The position numbers and the translations under genes were made by a program. DNA of 64,000 nt from contig NZ_JAGGNW010000020.1 of assembly GCF_018614875.1 (NCBI RefSeq), positions 1 to 64,000 of the forward strand. The letters run 5' to 3'. Shown here piece after piece: positions 34,763 through 43,349 of this stretch (positions are counted from its first letter, which is position 1; every line of letters starts with the position of its first letter). Source of the DNA: Variovorax paradoxus (GTDB lineage: Bacteria; Pseudomonadota; Gammaproteobacteria; Burkholderiales; Burkholderiaceae_C). The notes beneath the pieces are model-generated. The model was not told the DNA's origin. It ran no database searches and saw nothing but the letters and a program-made list of their open reading frames with translations.

Positions 34763-36759
34763 AGCGCAATCCCGTCGTCAGGGTCCATCGCGGCCAGCCG
34801 CGCGGTGCGCATGAGCTGGCGGTCCACGTGCTTTGGCCGCAGCGGCACATCGTCCTCATCGTCGAGCACCAGCAGGTCGCCGGCGTCGGGTTCATCGACC
34901 TCGACCTCAGCAATGTCCAGCTCGGGCTTGAGCTGGTGTCCGCCTTCGTCGGCGAAGCCGCCCGCCTCACCATCCGACGATGCGACCGGCGCGGCCAGCG
35001 GAGCCAGCCCGCTCCAATCGTCCAGCCGCGTCGCCGGGCGATCCGCATACGCACCGGCCACCAGCACCGGCGCCTTCAGCACGCGCCGCGTGAAATTCCG
35101 GTCCAGGTAGTAGCGCAGCTTCTTCGCCTTGATCGGCGGATGGCCCGAGACCATCACCACTTCGTCCTCCGGCGGCAGCTGCATGACTTCGCCGGGCGTG
35201 AGCAGCGGCCGCGCGGTCTCCTGGCGCGACACCATCAGGTGGCCGAGCCAGGGCGCGAGCCTGTGGCCTGCGTAGTTGCGCTGCGCACGCAGTTCGGTAG
35301 CAGTTCCCAATGCCTCCGAGATCCGCTTGGCCGTGCGCTCGTCGTTGGTCGCGAACGCAATGCGGACGTGGCAGTTGTCGAGGATGGAATGGTTGGGCCC
35401 ATAGGCCTTGTCGATCTGGTTGAGTGACTGGGCGATCAGGAAGGCGCGCAGGCCATAGCCCGCCATGAAGGCCAGGGCCGACTCGAAGAAGTCCAGCCGC
35501 CCCAGGGCCGGGAACTCGTCGAGCATCAGCAGCAACTTGTGGCGGCGCGCGATTCCATCCGAACCGTCGAGCGATTCGGTGAGGCGGCGGCCAATCTGGT
35601 TGAGGATCAGCCGGATCAGCGGCTTCGTGCGGCTGATGTCGGAAGGCGGCACGACCAGGTACAGCGACACCGGATGTTCCGCCGAGATCAGATCCGCGAT
35701 GCGCCAGTCGCAGCGCGACGTCACTTCGGCGACCGTGGGGTCGCGGTATAGGCCGAGGAAGCTCATGGCCGTGGACAGCACACCGGAGCGCTCGTTCTCG
35801 CTCTTGTTGAGCACCTCGCGCGCAGCCGAGGCCACCACCGGATGCACGTCATCCGCCAGATGCCGCGTCGTCATCATGCGGTGCAGCGTGACCTCAAAGG
35901 GGCACGCGGGATCCGAGAGGAAGTTGGCGACGCCCCGCAGCGTCTTGTCCTCGCCCGCATAGAGCACATGCAGGATCGCGCCGACCAAGAGCGCGTGCGA
36001 CGTTTTCTCCCAATGGTTGCGCCGCTCCAGCGCGCCTTCAGGGTCGACCAGGATGTCGGCGATGTTCTGCACGTCGCGCACCTCATGGGCGCCGCGCCGC
36101 ACTTCGAGCAGCGGGTTGTACGCGGCCGACTTCGCATCGGTCGGGTTGAACAGCAGGCAGTGCGAGAAGCGCGTGCGCCAGCCAGCAGTGAGCGACCAGT
36201 TCTCGCCCTTGATGTCGTGGATCACGGCCGAGCCCGGCCAGGACAGCAGCGTGGGCACCACGAGGCCCACGCCTTTGCCTGAGCGCGTCGGCGCGAAGGC
36301 CATCACGTGCTCTGGGCCTTCGTGACGAAGGTAGGCGCCCTCCTTATCGATGGTCTTGCCGAGGAAGACGCCGGCCGGGTTCGTCAGGCCGGCCTTGGCG
36401 ATCTCGTCGTGGCCGGCCCAGCGGGCGGAGCCATAGGTCGTGATCTGCTTGGCCAGCCGTGCGCGCCAGACCGCCATCGTGATCGCTGCGCCTGTGGCGA
36501 GCATTCCGCTGGAGGCGGCAATAATCCCGCCGCGCTCAAACACCTTGGGCGCATAGGCATCGTAGAAGTACCACCATTCGAACAGCTTCCAGGGCTCATA
36601 GACCGACACGCCAGAGACGTCGAACCAGGCGAGGCCGAGCCGCGACTGGTAGCCCAGTGCGTGGGCCGTCCACTGCGTGGCCGCCCACACGCCACCCAGT
36701 GCGACGCCGCACACCACGGTGATCTGTCCGAACAGGATGCCAGTGGCTGACGCCGGCAT
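34759..36759 (-). CDS. traG: TraG, VirD4-like coupling protein
   Basis: This 666-residue type IV coupling protein has N-terminal membrane helices (about 10-30 and 78-98), Walker A PTRSGKGVG at about 157-165, and Walker B LLLMLDEFPALGRLDF with D414/E415. The C-terminal tail is acidic (DIAEVEVDEPDAGDLLVLDD). ATG 36759 is preceded by GAGGAGG. It links a relaxosome to the TrbB-I channel; the matching relaxase is not in the window. First gene of the module. Confidence 0.95.
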   Translation of the reverse strand: MPASATGILFGQITVVCGVALGGVWAATQWTAHALGYQSRLGLAWFDVSGVSVYEPWKLFEWWYFYDAYAPKVFERGGIIAASSGMLATGAAITMAVWRARLAKQITTYGSARWAGHDEIAKAGLTNPAGVFLGKTIDKEGAYLRHEGPEHVMAFAPTRSGKGVGLVVPTLLSWPGSAVIHDIKGENWSLTAGWRTRFSHCLLFNPTDAKSAAYNPLLEVRRGAHEVRDVQNIADILVDPEGALERRNHWEKTSHALLVGAILHVLYAGEDKTLRGVANFLSDPACPFEVTLHRMMTTRHLADDVHPVVASAAREVLNKSENERSGVLSTAMSFLGLYRDPTVAEVTSRCDWRIADLISAEHPVSLYLVVPPSDISRTKPLIRLILNQIGRRLTESLDGSDGIARRHKLLLMLDEFPALGRLDFFESALAFMAGYGLRAFLIAQSLNQIDKAYGPNHSILDNCHVRIAFATNDERTAKRISEALGTATELRAQRNYAGHRLAPWLGHLMVSRQETARPLLTPGEVMQLPPEDEVVMVSGHPPIKAKKLRYYLDRNFTRRVLKAPVLVAGAYADRPATRLDDWSGLAPLAAPVASSDGEAGGFADEGGHQLKPELDIAEVEVDEPDAGDLLVLDDEDDVPLRPKHVDRQLMRTARLAAMDPDDGIAL

Positions 36760-37020
36760 AAACCGCCTCCTCTGCGTGTACGTTGATCCGCTGCATGCGC
36801 GCCATTGCGGCACGCAGGCGTGAGTCTGAAATCAAGCCGCCGCGTGGCACACCCGTTCGGGCGTGCTGCGGCGTACGCTGGCGGGAATAGCTGGCTGAGG
36901 CTTGGGAGCTGAAGGTGTGGGCCTTCGAGCTGTCACGCGGGGAGTCTTGCAGCAGAGGGCGGCGACGTCCAAAGCCTTTGACGCGGCGCACCCTGCGTCT
37001 CTGGCCATACACCGTAACGA

Positions 37021-37908
37021 TCAATGAAAAGTTGTGGCGTGCGTGAGAAATCGTTGCAGCGCTTCTGGCAAGCCGTTGCGCTGGTGCTTGTGCAGCACGT
37101 AGGTGGTGATTTGAATCTGTTCGGCGAGCGGCACGACCACTATGTCCTTTCGCTGTAGTGCCCGCATGTGATCCACATCGGCCAAGCCGACGCCCTGCCC
37201 CACCGCCACTCGGGTCAGGTAGCCGCTCAATGACCGTGCCTCACCAGCAATCGTCGGAGACAACTCCAGCTGTTTGAGGATTGCCGTCACCTGCTGGCAT
37301 AGCCCCGGGTGGTGGGTCTCCCTACAGGCAATCGCGGGAAAAGAGACCAGTTCGGACAACGACACCGCCTCGCGGGCTGCAAGCTCATGCTCCGGCGAGA
37401 GGATCGCAACCAAAGGGCTGCCCCATGCTGGTTGCTGCACTAAGGCGTCGTTATCCGGCAGGCCGAAGGAGAAACCCGCATCGATCTCCTCCCCGCGCAG
37501 GGCTGCGAGCAGATCCGCCGCGTGCATCTCCGTAAGTTCGATGGGGATATCGGGAGCGATCAACCTCCAGCGGGCCAGGCAATCGGCCAGCATGGGCTGC
37601 ACCGTGGCTTCATCGACGCCGATGCGCAGAGGCTCTCGATGGCGAGCATCGGTGGCCTGCACTGCGCGCTTGACGCGCTCCACTCGGACAAGGATTTGGC
37701 GCGCGTGACCGAGCAGTTTGGCGCCGGCCGGTGTCAGTTGCAGCCTGCGCGGTGTCCGGATAAAGAGCTTTACGCCCCAACGGTCTTCTAAATTTCGAAC
37801 GGTACGCGACAGCGGCGTCTGGTCGATGTGCACTCGCTCAGCCGCGCGGCGGAAGTTAAGTTCTTCGGCAGCGGCGATGAAATACCGAAGGTGGCGCAAT
37901 TCGATCAT
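37021..37908 (-). CDS. LysR-family regulator upstream of traG
   Basis: This 295-residue LysR regulator reads MIELRHLRYFIAAAEELNFR, HIDQTPLSRTVRNLEDRWGV and LFIRTPRRLQLTPAGAKLL, with an effector domain in the C-terminal two thirds. It is co-directional with traG, 261 bases upstream. Tn4371-family elements carry a regulator (traR) beside traG, so this gene may belong to the conjugation module and control it. Alternatively it belongs to the truncated catabolic operon on its other side. Confidence 0.9.
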   Translation of the reverse strand: MIELRHLRYFIAAAEELNFRRAAERVHIDQTPLSRTVRNLEDRWGVKLFIRTPRRLQLTPAGAKLLGHARQILVRVERVKRAVQATDARHREPLRIGVDEATVQPMLADCLARWRLIAPDIPIELTEMHAADLLAALRGEEIDAGFSFGLPDNDALVQQPAWGSPLVAILSPEHELAAREAVSLSELVSFPAIACRETHHPGLCQQVTAILKQLELSPTIAGEARSLSGYLTRVAVGQGVGLADVDHMRALQRKDIVVVPLAEQIQITTYVLHKHQRNGLPEALQRFLTHATTFH

Positions 37909-37998
37909 TGGCACCTCATACAACTCGCAGCGCGTTCAACGCAGGATTGTTTGCAATCGAGATATATACATGCTTTGTCCGCTTCGGGAAAAAGGCAC

Positions 37999-38350
37999 TC
38001 ACTCCCGCGCGAGTCTCAGCTCCTCCAGATCCTTGCTGCTGGTCGCGTACCAGCCATGGTTGCAGACAGCGCAGGTGTTGTCTGAGGCGAAGAAGGAGCC
38101 GATGACAAACTGGCCGGGTTTGACGTGGCGCACTTCGCTTCCGACCTCCGACCACGCCACAGTATTCGTGCCCCATGGGCATCGGCTCGGCGATGGGCTG
38201 GATACCACGATACGGCCACAGGTCCGAACCGCACACGCAACTGGCGGCGACGCGCACGACGGCATCGGTGGGTTTGAGGATTCGTGGGTCGGGGCGATCC
38301 TCGAAGCGGATGTCGCCCGCTCCGTGGAGCATGGTTGCCTGCATGTTCAC
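37999..38350 (-). pseudogene. Zinc alcohol dehydrogenase, 5' fragment with frameshift
   Basis: From GTG 38350 (or ATG 38344) the sequence encodes the start of a zinc-dependent alcohol dehydrogenase: GAGDIRFEDRPDPRILKPTD, ASCVCGSDLWPYRGIQP, PMPMGHEYCGVV. The frame then shifts by about one base near 38160 and continues VGSEVRHVKPGQFVIGSFFA, SDNTCAVC before degenerating. The second half of the enzyme is missing. It overlaps the CMD stop (GTGA), showing it was the next gene of that operon before the neighbouring conjugation-module DNA replaced its 3' part. Confidence 0.88.
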
Positions 38351-39129
38351 TTGGCCCCGGACGCCGTGGCCAGGTGCCGCTCGAGGGCCTCGCGCGCGCG
38401 CCGGGCATGCTCGGCGTCGACGCGATCAGCCAGCACCTGGGTGAGCTGACGCAACTGGCCTGCCGTGAGGCCCACGTTCATGCTGATGCGCATGCGTGAT
38501 TGCAGTTGCGACTCGGCCCCCGGCAGCGCCGACAGCATGCCGACCGTGGCCAGCTCGCGGCTTTGCCAGTCGAGGTTGTCGCGCTCGAAGATGTCGCCGA
38601 ACAGATGGGCCTTCAGGTATTCGTCGATGGCCGGCGCGAAGTCGAACAGCGGCCCCTTGACCGGTCCGCTCGACAGCTTGGTCTGGTTGGCCGTCCCTGC
38701 GGCCAGCAGCGCATCACCCTTGGGGATGGCACGGCTGGGCGCAGAGCCCGGCGCATCCTGGATGCCGCGCTGCTTGCGCGCCTCCAGCACCTTCATCAGT
38801 TCGCCCAGGGCATTGAGGCTGCGCGGAAAGCCGGCGTAGGCGTAGAGCTGCACTAGGACTTCCTTGGCGTCGCTCACCGTCAACCCCGCGTCCAGCCCCT
38901 GATTCAAGGCAGCGTTCAGCTTGGGTGTGTCGCCCGCTGCGGCGAGGGCCGCGATCGGCCCGATGGCCTGCTGGCGGGCGGTGAGGATTTCGGACGCGCC
39001 GGGCGCGATGGTGGTTGGTGTGAGGGTCATGGCTTGAGGCTCCTGCGCGTTCGGGGCTGCGTGGCTCGGTGCGATGGCTGAACCCAGGCTCAGGGCAACA
39101 GCGAGTACACCGGCTCCGCGGCGTTTCAT
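38347..39129 (-). CDS. Carboxymuconolactone decarboxylase-family protein, exported
   Basis: This 260-residue protein has two CMD/AhpD-like repeats (KLNAALNQGLDAGLTVSDAK, LVQLYAYAGFPRSLNALGEL; NLDWQSRELATVGMLSAL, RISMNVGLTAGQLRQL). I start it at ATG 39129, which gives a signal peptide (MKRRGAGVLAVALSLGSAIA ... AAP). An in-frame ATG at 39159 overlaps the upstream cupin. The redox CxxC of AhpD is absent. It is closely similar to the CMD protein at 43350. A recurrent cupin-CMD-ADH order suggests a small redox or isomerase module; substrate unknown. Confidence 0.87.
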   Translation of the reverse strand: MKRRGAGVLAVALSLGSAIAPSHAAPNAQEPQAMTLTPTTIAPGASEILTARQQAIGPIAALAAAGDTPKLNAALNQGLDAGLTVSDAKEVLVQLYAYAGFPRSLNALGELMKVLEARKQRGIQDAPGSAPSRAIPKGDALLAAGTANQTKLSSGPVKGPLFDFAPAIDEYLKAHLFGDIFERDNLDWQSRELATVGMLSALPGAESQLQSRMRISMNVGLTAGQLRQLTQVLADRVDAEHARRAREALERHLATASGAK

Positions 39130-39136
39130 GGGCTGC

Positions 39137-39631
39137 TTAGCGGGCGTTGTATTGCTCATCGGCGACTTTCTCCATCCAGGTGACGTTCTTGCCATCCACC
39201 GTGCCAGTGACGGCCAGGTGGGTCATGGCCGTAGTGGACGCGGCGCCATGCCAATGTTTGACGCCCGGGGGGCACCACACCACATCGCCGGGGCGGATTT
39301 CCTGAATGGGCTTGCCCCATTCCTGGGTGAGTCCCACACCCGAAACCACCACCAGACGCTGTCCGGCGGGATGCGTATGCCAGGCCGAGCGCGCGCCGGG
39401 CTCGAAGGTCACCAAGCCTCCGGAGGCATTGATGTTCTTGTCGGCCGGCCAGACCGGATCGACCCGCGCCTGTCCGGTGAAATAGTCCGCCGGGCCGGCG
39501 GCCGAGGGCTGGCTGCCGGCGCGCGTGATCTGCTGGGCGGCTGCCGCCGTGCTCGTCTGTGGCTCGGCGGCCAGGGCCAGCGCGGCCTGCAGGGCCGCGG
39601 CGCATAGCGCCGTTTTCACAAGCGAGCTCAT
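39137..39631 (-). CDS. Secreted cupin-domain protein
   Basis: This 164-residue single-domain cupin has a signal peptide (VKTALCAAALQAALALAAEP). Cupin motif 1 reads GARSAWHTHPAGQRLVVVSG and motif 2 reads IRPGDVVWCPPGVKHWHGA; the two His of WHTH and the His of KHWH are metal-ligand candidates. The ending MEKVADEQYNAR recurs at 43215 upstream of the second CMD gene. It sits 7 bases upstream of the CMD gene. Confidence 0.9.
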   Translation of the reverse strand: MSSLVKTALCAAALQAALALAAEPQTSTAAAAQQITRAGSQPSAAGPADYFTGQARVDPVWPADKNINASGGLVTFEPGARSAWHTHPAGQRLVVVSGVGLTQEWGKPIQEIRPGDVVWCPPGVKHWHGAASTTAMTHLAVTGTVDGKNVTWMEKVADEQYNAR

Positions 39632-39673
39632 GGAGGTCCTTACTCTGTGAAAGTGAAGTGCGGCGCGAACGAC

Positions 39674-40099
39674 TCAGCCGTGGTGGTCGGCCCTGCGCGC
39701 TGGCCCGGCGAGGTATTGCTCGTCGGTGACGTGCGCCTGCCACTCGACGTTCTTGCCGTCCAGCGCTTCCTGGATCGCGATGTGGGTCATCGCCGTGGTG
39801 GGCGTCGCGCCGTGCCAGTGCTTGTGACCCGGCGGGCACCAGATGACGTCGCCCGCGCGGATTTCGAAAATGGATTCGCCTTCGCACTGTGTCCAGCCAC
39901 AGCCGGCAGTAACGATCAAGGTTTGGCCCAGCGGATGAGTGTGCCAGGCAGAGCGTGCGCCCGGCTCGAAGGTCACGCTCGCGCACGAGGCGCGGGCAGG
40001 CGCCGGCGGGTTATTCAGCGGGTCGATGCGCACCGTGCCGGTGAAGTACTCGGCAGGGCCTTTGCCAGAAGGTTGGGAGCCGGCGCGTTTGAGGTCCAT
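39674..40099 (-). CDS. Cytosolic cupin-domain protein
   Basis: This 141-residue cupin starts at ATG 40099 with AAAGGA upstream. It has RAGSQPSGKGPAEYFTGTVR, GARSAWHTHPLGQTLIVTAG and IRAGDVIWCPPGHKHWHGA, ending NVEWQAHVTDEQYLAG. It is a paralogue of the neighbouring secreted cupin but lacks a signal peptide, so a paired cytosolic and exported version exist side by side. It probably binds a divalent metal. Confidence 0.9.
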   Translation of the reverse strand: MDLKRAGSQPSGKGPAEYFTGTVRIDPLNNPPAPARASCASVTFEPGARSAWHTHPLGQTLIVTAGCGWTQCEGESIFEIRAGDVIWCPPGHKHWHGATPTTAMTHIAIQEALDGKNVEWQAHVTDEQYLAGPARRADHHG

Positions 40100-40466
40100 G
40101 GAGAATTCCTTTCTGAGATTGGGTTCCGCTGCATGGCAACGGCCGCAGTGAACAGGTCCTCGGGGCTTCTCAGCCACCTCGATCACTGCCTTGTGAGGGC
40201 CTTGGGTCTGCAGCACTGCGGTATCACCATCCCGGGGTCGCGAAGACATGTACAGCAGTTGGCAGCGCAGCGGCGAAGCGGCGAAGCGGCGAAGCGCCCC
40301 CCGGATTCGACATTGAACCGTCGAGTTGCGTTCATCTCGTTGTCTCCTGCTTCTTGCCGATTGTGCAGAGCCATAGTGGATTCTAGAAATCAGCTTTGCC
40401 ACCTTTATCGCCTATATGCGCCAATGTCCTTTGCAGTGGGCGCAACAGTTTGGCAACGCGCTCCTC
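40100..40466. other. Gap between cupin and Bug genes
   Basis: These 367 bases hold no recognisable gene. They contain three tandem copies of the 8-mer CGGCGAAG (listed separately) and presumably the promoter of the cupin-CMD operon. Confidence 0.45.
40271..40294. repeat. Short tandem repeat, 3 x CGGCGAAG
   Basis: Three perfect 8-base units, upstream of the cupin-CMD operon. The copy number could vary by slippage and alter promoter spacing; no function is shown. Confidence 0.8.
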
Positions 40467-41450
40467 CTATTCGGCCTTGATGTGTGCGTCCGCGATCACC
40501 TTCCCCCACATCGCCCAGTCGCGCTCCATCAGCCCAGAGACTTCCGCGGGTGACGAGCGCAATAACTGGAACCCTTGGGCGGCAAGGCGGCCCTCGAGTT
40601 CTTTGTCCGCCTGGAGGCTCTCTATTGCGCGATGCCATTGCTGCACCACGTTCGAAGACGCACCTTTCGGCAGGAAGACGGCATACCAAAGGCTGAAATC
40701 GAACTTCGGCACGCCGCTCTCGTAGAGAGTGGGAAGGTCCGCAAGAACGCGACTGCGGGTGCTTCCAGTGACCGCAAGCGGACGGACCTTGCCAGACTGG
40801 CGGTAGCTCAGTGCTGACGGCACGATGTCGAACAGCACCTGGATGTCTCCTGCAAGGAGCGATGCGGCTGCAGGACCATTTCCCCTGAAAGGAACGTGTG
40901 TCATCTTCGTTCCGGCCATACTGTTGAATAGCTCCCCGACGAGGTTTTGGGTCGATCCGTTCCCCGCAGATCCGTAGAAGAGATCGGGGCCTTTCGCGCG
41001 TGCATAGGCCAGGAATTCGGGAACGGTTTTCACAGGTAAAGAGGGATGCACAATGAGGACGAGCGGAAACTGCGCCACTGTGGAGACGGGTGCAAAGTCG
41101 GTCCTGAAGTCGTAGCCCACCGCCTTAGACAGCAAAGGATTGATCACCAGCGTGCTGCCGGTGTTAATGAGCGCCGTGTATCCATCCGGGTCGGAGCGCG
41201 CCACCACTTGGGTTCCGACTGCGCCACCTGCACCCGCTCGGTTGTCGACGATGACTGGCTGCCCAAGCACGCTCCCGAGCTTTGCGTTGATCAATCGGGC
41301 GAGCACGTCACCGCCTCCTCCAGGTGCGAAAGGCACGACAAGCTTCAACGGCTTAGATGGGAATAGCTCTTGGCCGGACGCATCTCTCATCTGCGACGCC
41401 ATGGTAAGGGCTCCTGCCGAGAGGAGCAGATCACGTCGACTAAGGTTCAT
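40467..41450 (-). CDS. Bug/TctC-family periplasmic solute receptor with Tat-like leader
   Basis: This 327-residue receptor has the N-terminus MNLSRRDLLLSAGALTMASQ with the twin-arginine motif SRRDLLL. The mature part has FPSKPLKLVVPFAPGGGGDV, GAGGAVGTQVVARSDPDGYT and HVPFRGNGPAAASLLAGDIQ. It precedes the cupin-cupin-CMD-ADH genes on the same strand at 367 bases, so it may deliver their substrate. No TctAB partners. Confidence 0.93.
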   Translation of the reverse strand: MNLSRRDLLLSAGALTMASQMRDASGQELFPSKPLKLVVPFAPGGGGDVLARLINAKLGSVLGQPVIVDNRAGAGGAVGTQVVARSDPDGYTALINTGSTLVINPLLSKAVGYDFRTDFAPVSTVAQFPLVLIVHPSLPVKTVPEFLAYARAKGPDLFYGSAGNGSTQNLVGELFNSMAGTKMTHVPFRGNGPAAASLLAGDIQVLFDIVPSALSYRQSGKVRPLAVTGSTRSRVLADLPTLYESGVPKFDFSLWYAVFLPKGASSNVVQQWHRAIESLQADKELEGRLAAQGFQLLRSSPAEVSGLMERDWAMWGKVIADAHIKAE

Positions 41451-41875
41451 CTCGTATCTCCGGTGGTTCGCAATTGGGGGATCTGACGCTCAGATCGGTA
41501 GCGAAACGCGCCCTGGCATTCTTGACAGGGGGCCCTGATTTTGCGCGGGCAAACCCTCTCTTTTATTGCGCTCGCCAGGAAGGAGCTTTGCGGCGGATGA
41601 AGAGGAAGAGGAGGGAGATGGGCGCTCGCCCCCAGCATTGCCGCAAAGACCAGCGGCAGACCGCTCAACCACCGCATGCCCATGTCGCATTGCCGACCCC
41701 GGGGTTATACGAGGGGCATGATAGGAAGCCTCATAAACTTTCGCCTCGCTTCACGAGCCCAGGCGCGACGCTTTGCGCACTGTGAGCGTGGGCGCACAAA
41801 CCTTCCCGCTCGCTCGCCGTGGGCGCCACGACGAGCAGCTTGAATCGGGTACGCTAACGAACTCCCCATCTGCCC
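41451..41875. other. Divergent gap between bug 41450 and lysR 41876
   Basis: These 425 bases hold no gene I recognise. A minus-strand frame (41447-41683, 78 codons) starts with a hydrophobic stretch MRWLSGLPLVFAAMLGASAH but has no family signature. The stretch should contain the operators for the flanking receptor and regulator. Confidence 0.4.
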
Positions 41876-42769
41876 ATGCCGCGCGAAAACCTACAAGACC
41901 TCGTCGCCTTCCTCGCCGTTGCCCGCGAGCGCAGTTTCACACGTGCGGCGGCGCAGCTGGGTGTCTCGCAGTCATCGCTTAGCCACACCATCAAGACGTT
42001 GGAGGAAAGCCTCGGCATCCGCCTGCTGACCCGCACGACGCGCAGCGTTTCCCCCACCGATGCCGGCGAGCGCCTGATCCAAACGCTGGCTCCTCGTTTC
42101 GAGGAGATAGAGTCAGAGCTTGCTGCTGTTGCTGAGATGCGCGACAAGCCGGCAGGCACCATCCGTATCACGACCACGGACTACGCCGCCAACACCATTC
42201 TCTGGCCGCGTCTTTCCAAGGTGCTTCCGAACTATCCGGAGCTTCGCGTCGAAATCTCAATCGATTACGCCTTGCGGGACATCGTCGCGGACCGTTTCGA
42301 CATCGGCGTACGATCCGGCGACCAAGTTGCCAAAGACATGATCGCGGTGCGCATCGGGCCACCACGGCGGATGGCAATCGTGGCTTCGCCGCAGTACCTG
42401 GAGTGTCATCCCGCGCCGACGACCCCCCAGCAATTGATGGAGCACAGTTGCATTAACCTCCGCCTGCCGACTTACGGCGGCCTCCTTCCCTGGGAACTGC
42501 AGTACAAAGGCGAGGCACTGCAGGTGCGCGTGGAAGGCCAGGTGACGACTACGAACGTGTACCAGAAGCTCGAGGCAGCACTTATCGGAATGGGCATCGC
42601 CTCAATGCCTGAAGACCTCGCACAGCCCCATGTGGACGCGGGTCGGCTTCGCTGGATCATGGAAGACTGGTTTGGCACGTTGCCTGCGCAACATGCGTTC
42701 TACCCGAGCCGCAGGCAGTCATCCCGCACGCTCCAGGTGATCATCGAAGCGCTGCGTTACCGGGATTGA
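41876..42769 (+). CDS. LysR-family regulator
   Basis: This 297-residue LysR regulator reads NLQDLVAFLAVARERSFTRA, SQSSLSHTIKTLEESLGIRL and TRTTRSVSPTDAGERL, then an effector domain with GTIRITTTDYAANTILWPRL and DRFDIGVRSGDQVAKDMIAV. This subgroup often controls adjacent dehydrogenase, cupin or quinone-type genes. It lies divergent from the Bug-cupin-CMD operon and upstream of the second CMD gene, so it may control either. Confidence 0.92.
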   Translation: MPRENLQDLVAFLAVARERSFTRAAAQLGVSQSSLSHTIKTLEESLGIRLLTRTTRSVSPTDAGERLIQTLAPRFEEIESELAAVAEMRDKPAGTIRITTTDYAANTILWPRLSKVLPNYPELRVEISIDYALRDIVADRFDIGVRSGDQVAKDMIAVRIGPPRRMAIVASPQYLECHPAPTTPQQLMEHSCINLRLPTYGGLLPWELQYKGEALQVRVEGQVTTTNVYQKLEAALIGMGIASMPEDLAQPHVDAGRLRWIMEDWFGTLPAQHAFYPSRRQSSRTLQVIIEALRYRD

Positions 42770-43214
42770 CCCGGCGCTGACAGCAGCTTTCGCATTGATG
42801 GCCCTGCCTCACAACAGCGTGCGGTGCTGCCGAACATGGACGCGTCCGGACTGCCGCCGCTGGCACCACGCCGTCGATCGCCGCTCCAGCCCGCGCAGGC
42901 GCAACGCCGGATGGAACATTGCTGCAGGCATTTATCGCGCTCACAGATAAGTGCATCCGGTTTGCGGGCCTTACTCGCCTCGCGCCATGTGCCTAACATG
43001 AACGTCCATCTTGCATCGTGCACGAAGTGACCGATCCAGGCGCCGCTAACTAATTCACCCAATCGCCGTCGGCCCTCGCAATGCGCGCACCGGTACACGC
43101 CACCGCAATGGTGCCTCCGCCCCGCAGGGGAACGCATCTGCCAGGTCGCGATTTCTCCGGTGGGCAGTCAAGCGTCGGCCGTCGAACCCGCCGAATGGCT
43201 TCAACGCAACTTAA
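42770..43214. other. Gap between lysR and the second CMD locus
   Basis: No intact gene. A plus-strand frame ending at the TGA near 43233 (AGERICQVAISPVGSQASAV, EPAEWLQRNLNGE) looks protein-like and could be the tail of a lost gene, but I cannot name it. Confidence 0.35.
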
Positions 43215-43250
43215 ATGGAGAAAGTCACGCATGAACTGTACAACGCACGG
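43215..43250 (+). pseudogene. Possible cupin 3'-end relic
   Basis: The twelve codons MEKVTHELYNAR match the last twelve of the secreted cupin at 39137 (MEKVADEQYNAR) at nine positions, with the first 12 bases identical. Where that cupin stops (CGC TAA) this copy has CGG CAA, and the frame runs on without a stop into the CMD gene at 43350. No other cupin motif is found upstream. Confidence 0.5.
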
Positions 43251-43349
43251 CAAACGGCTGAGGCAAGCCGTTGCAATGAGCGTAGCAGCAAAGATCCTGA
43301 GCGCGCTCAGGCCTTCGCGCAAATTTTCAGCAACCAGGGGCAGACCACA

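Noticed and set aside
41447..41683. 78-codon minus-strand frame with hydrophobic start
   Set aside because: No family signature, and it overlaps the start of the Bug gene.
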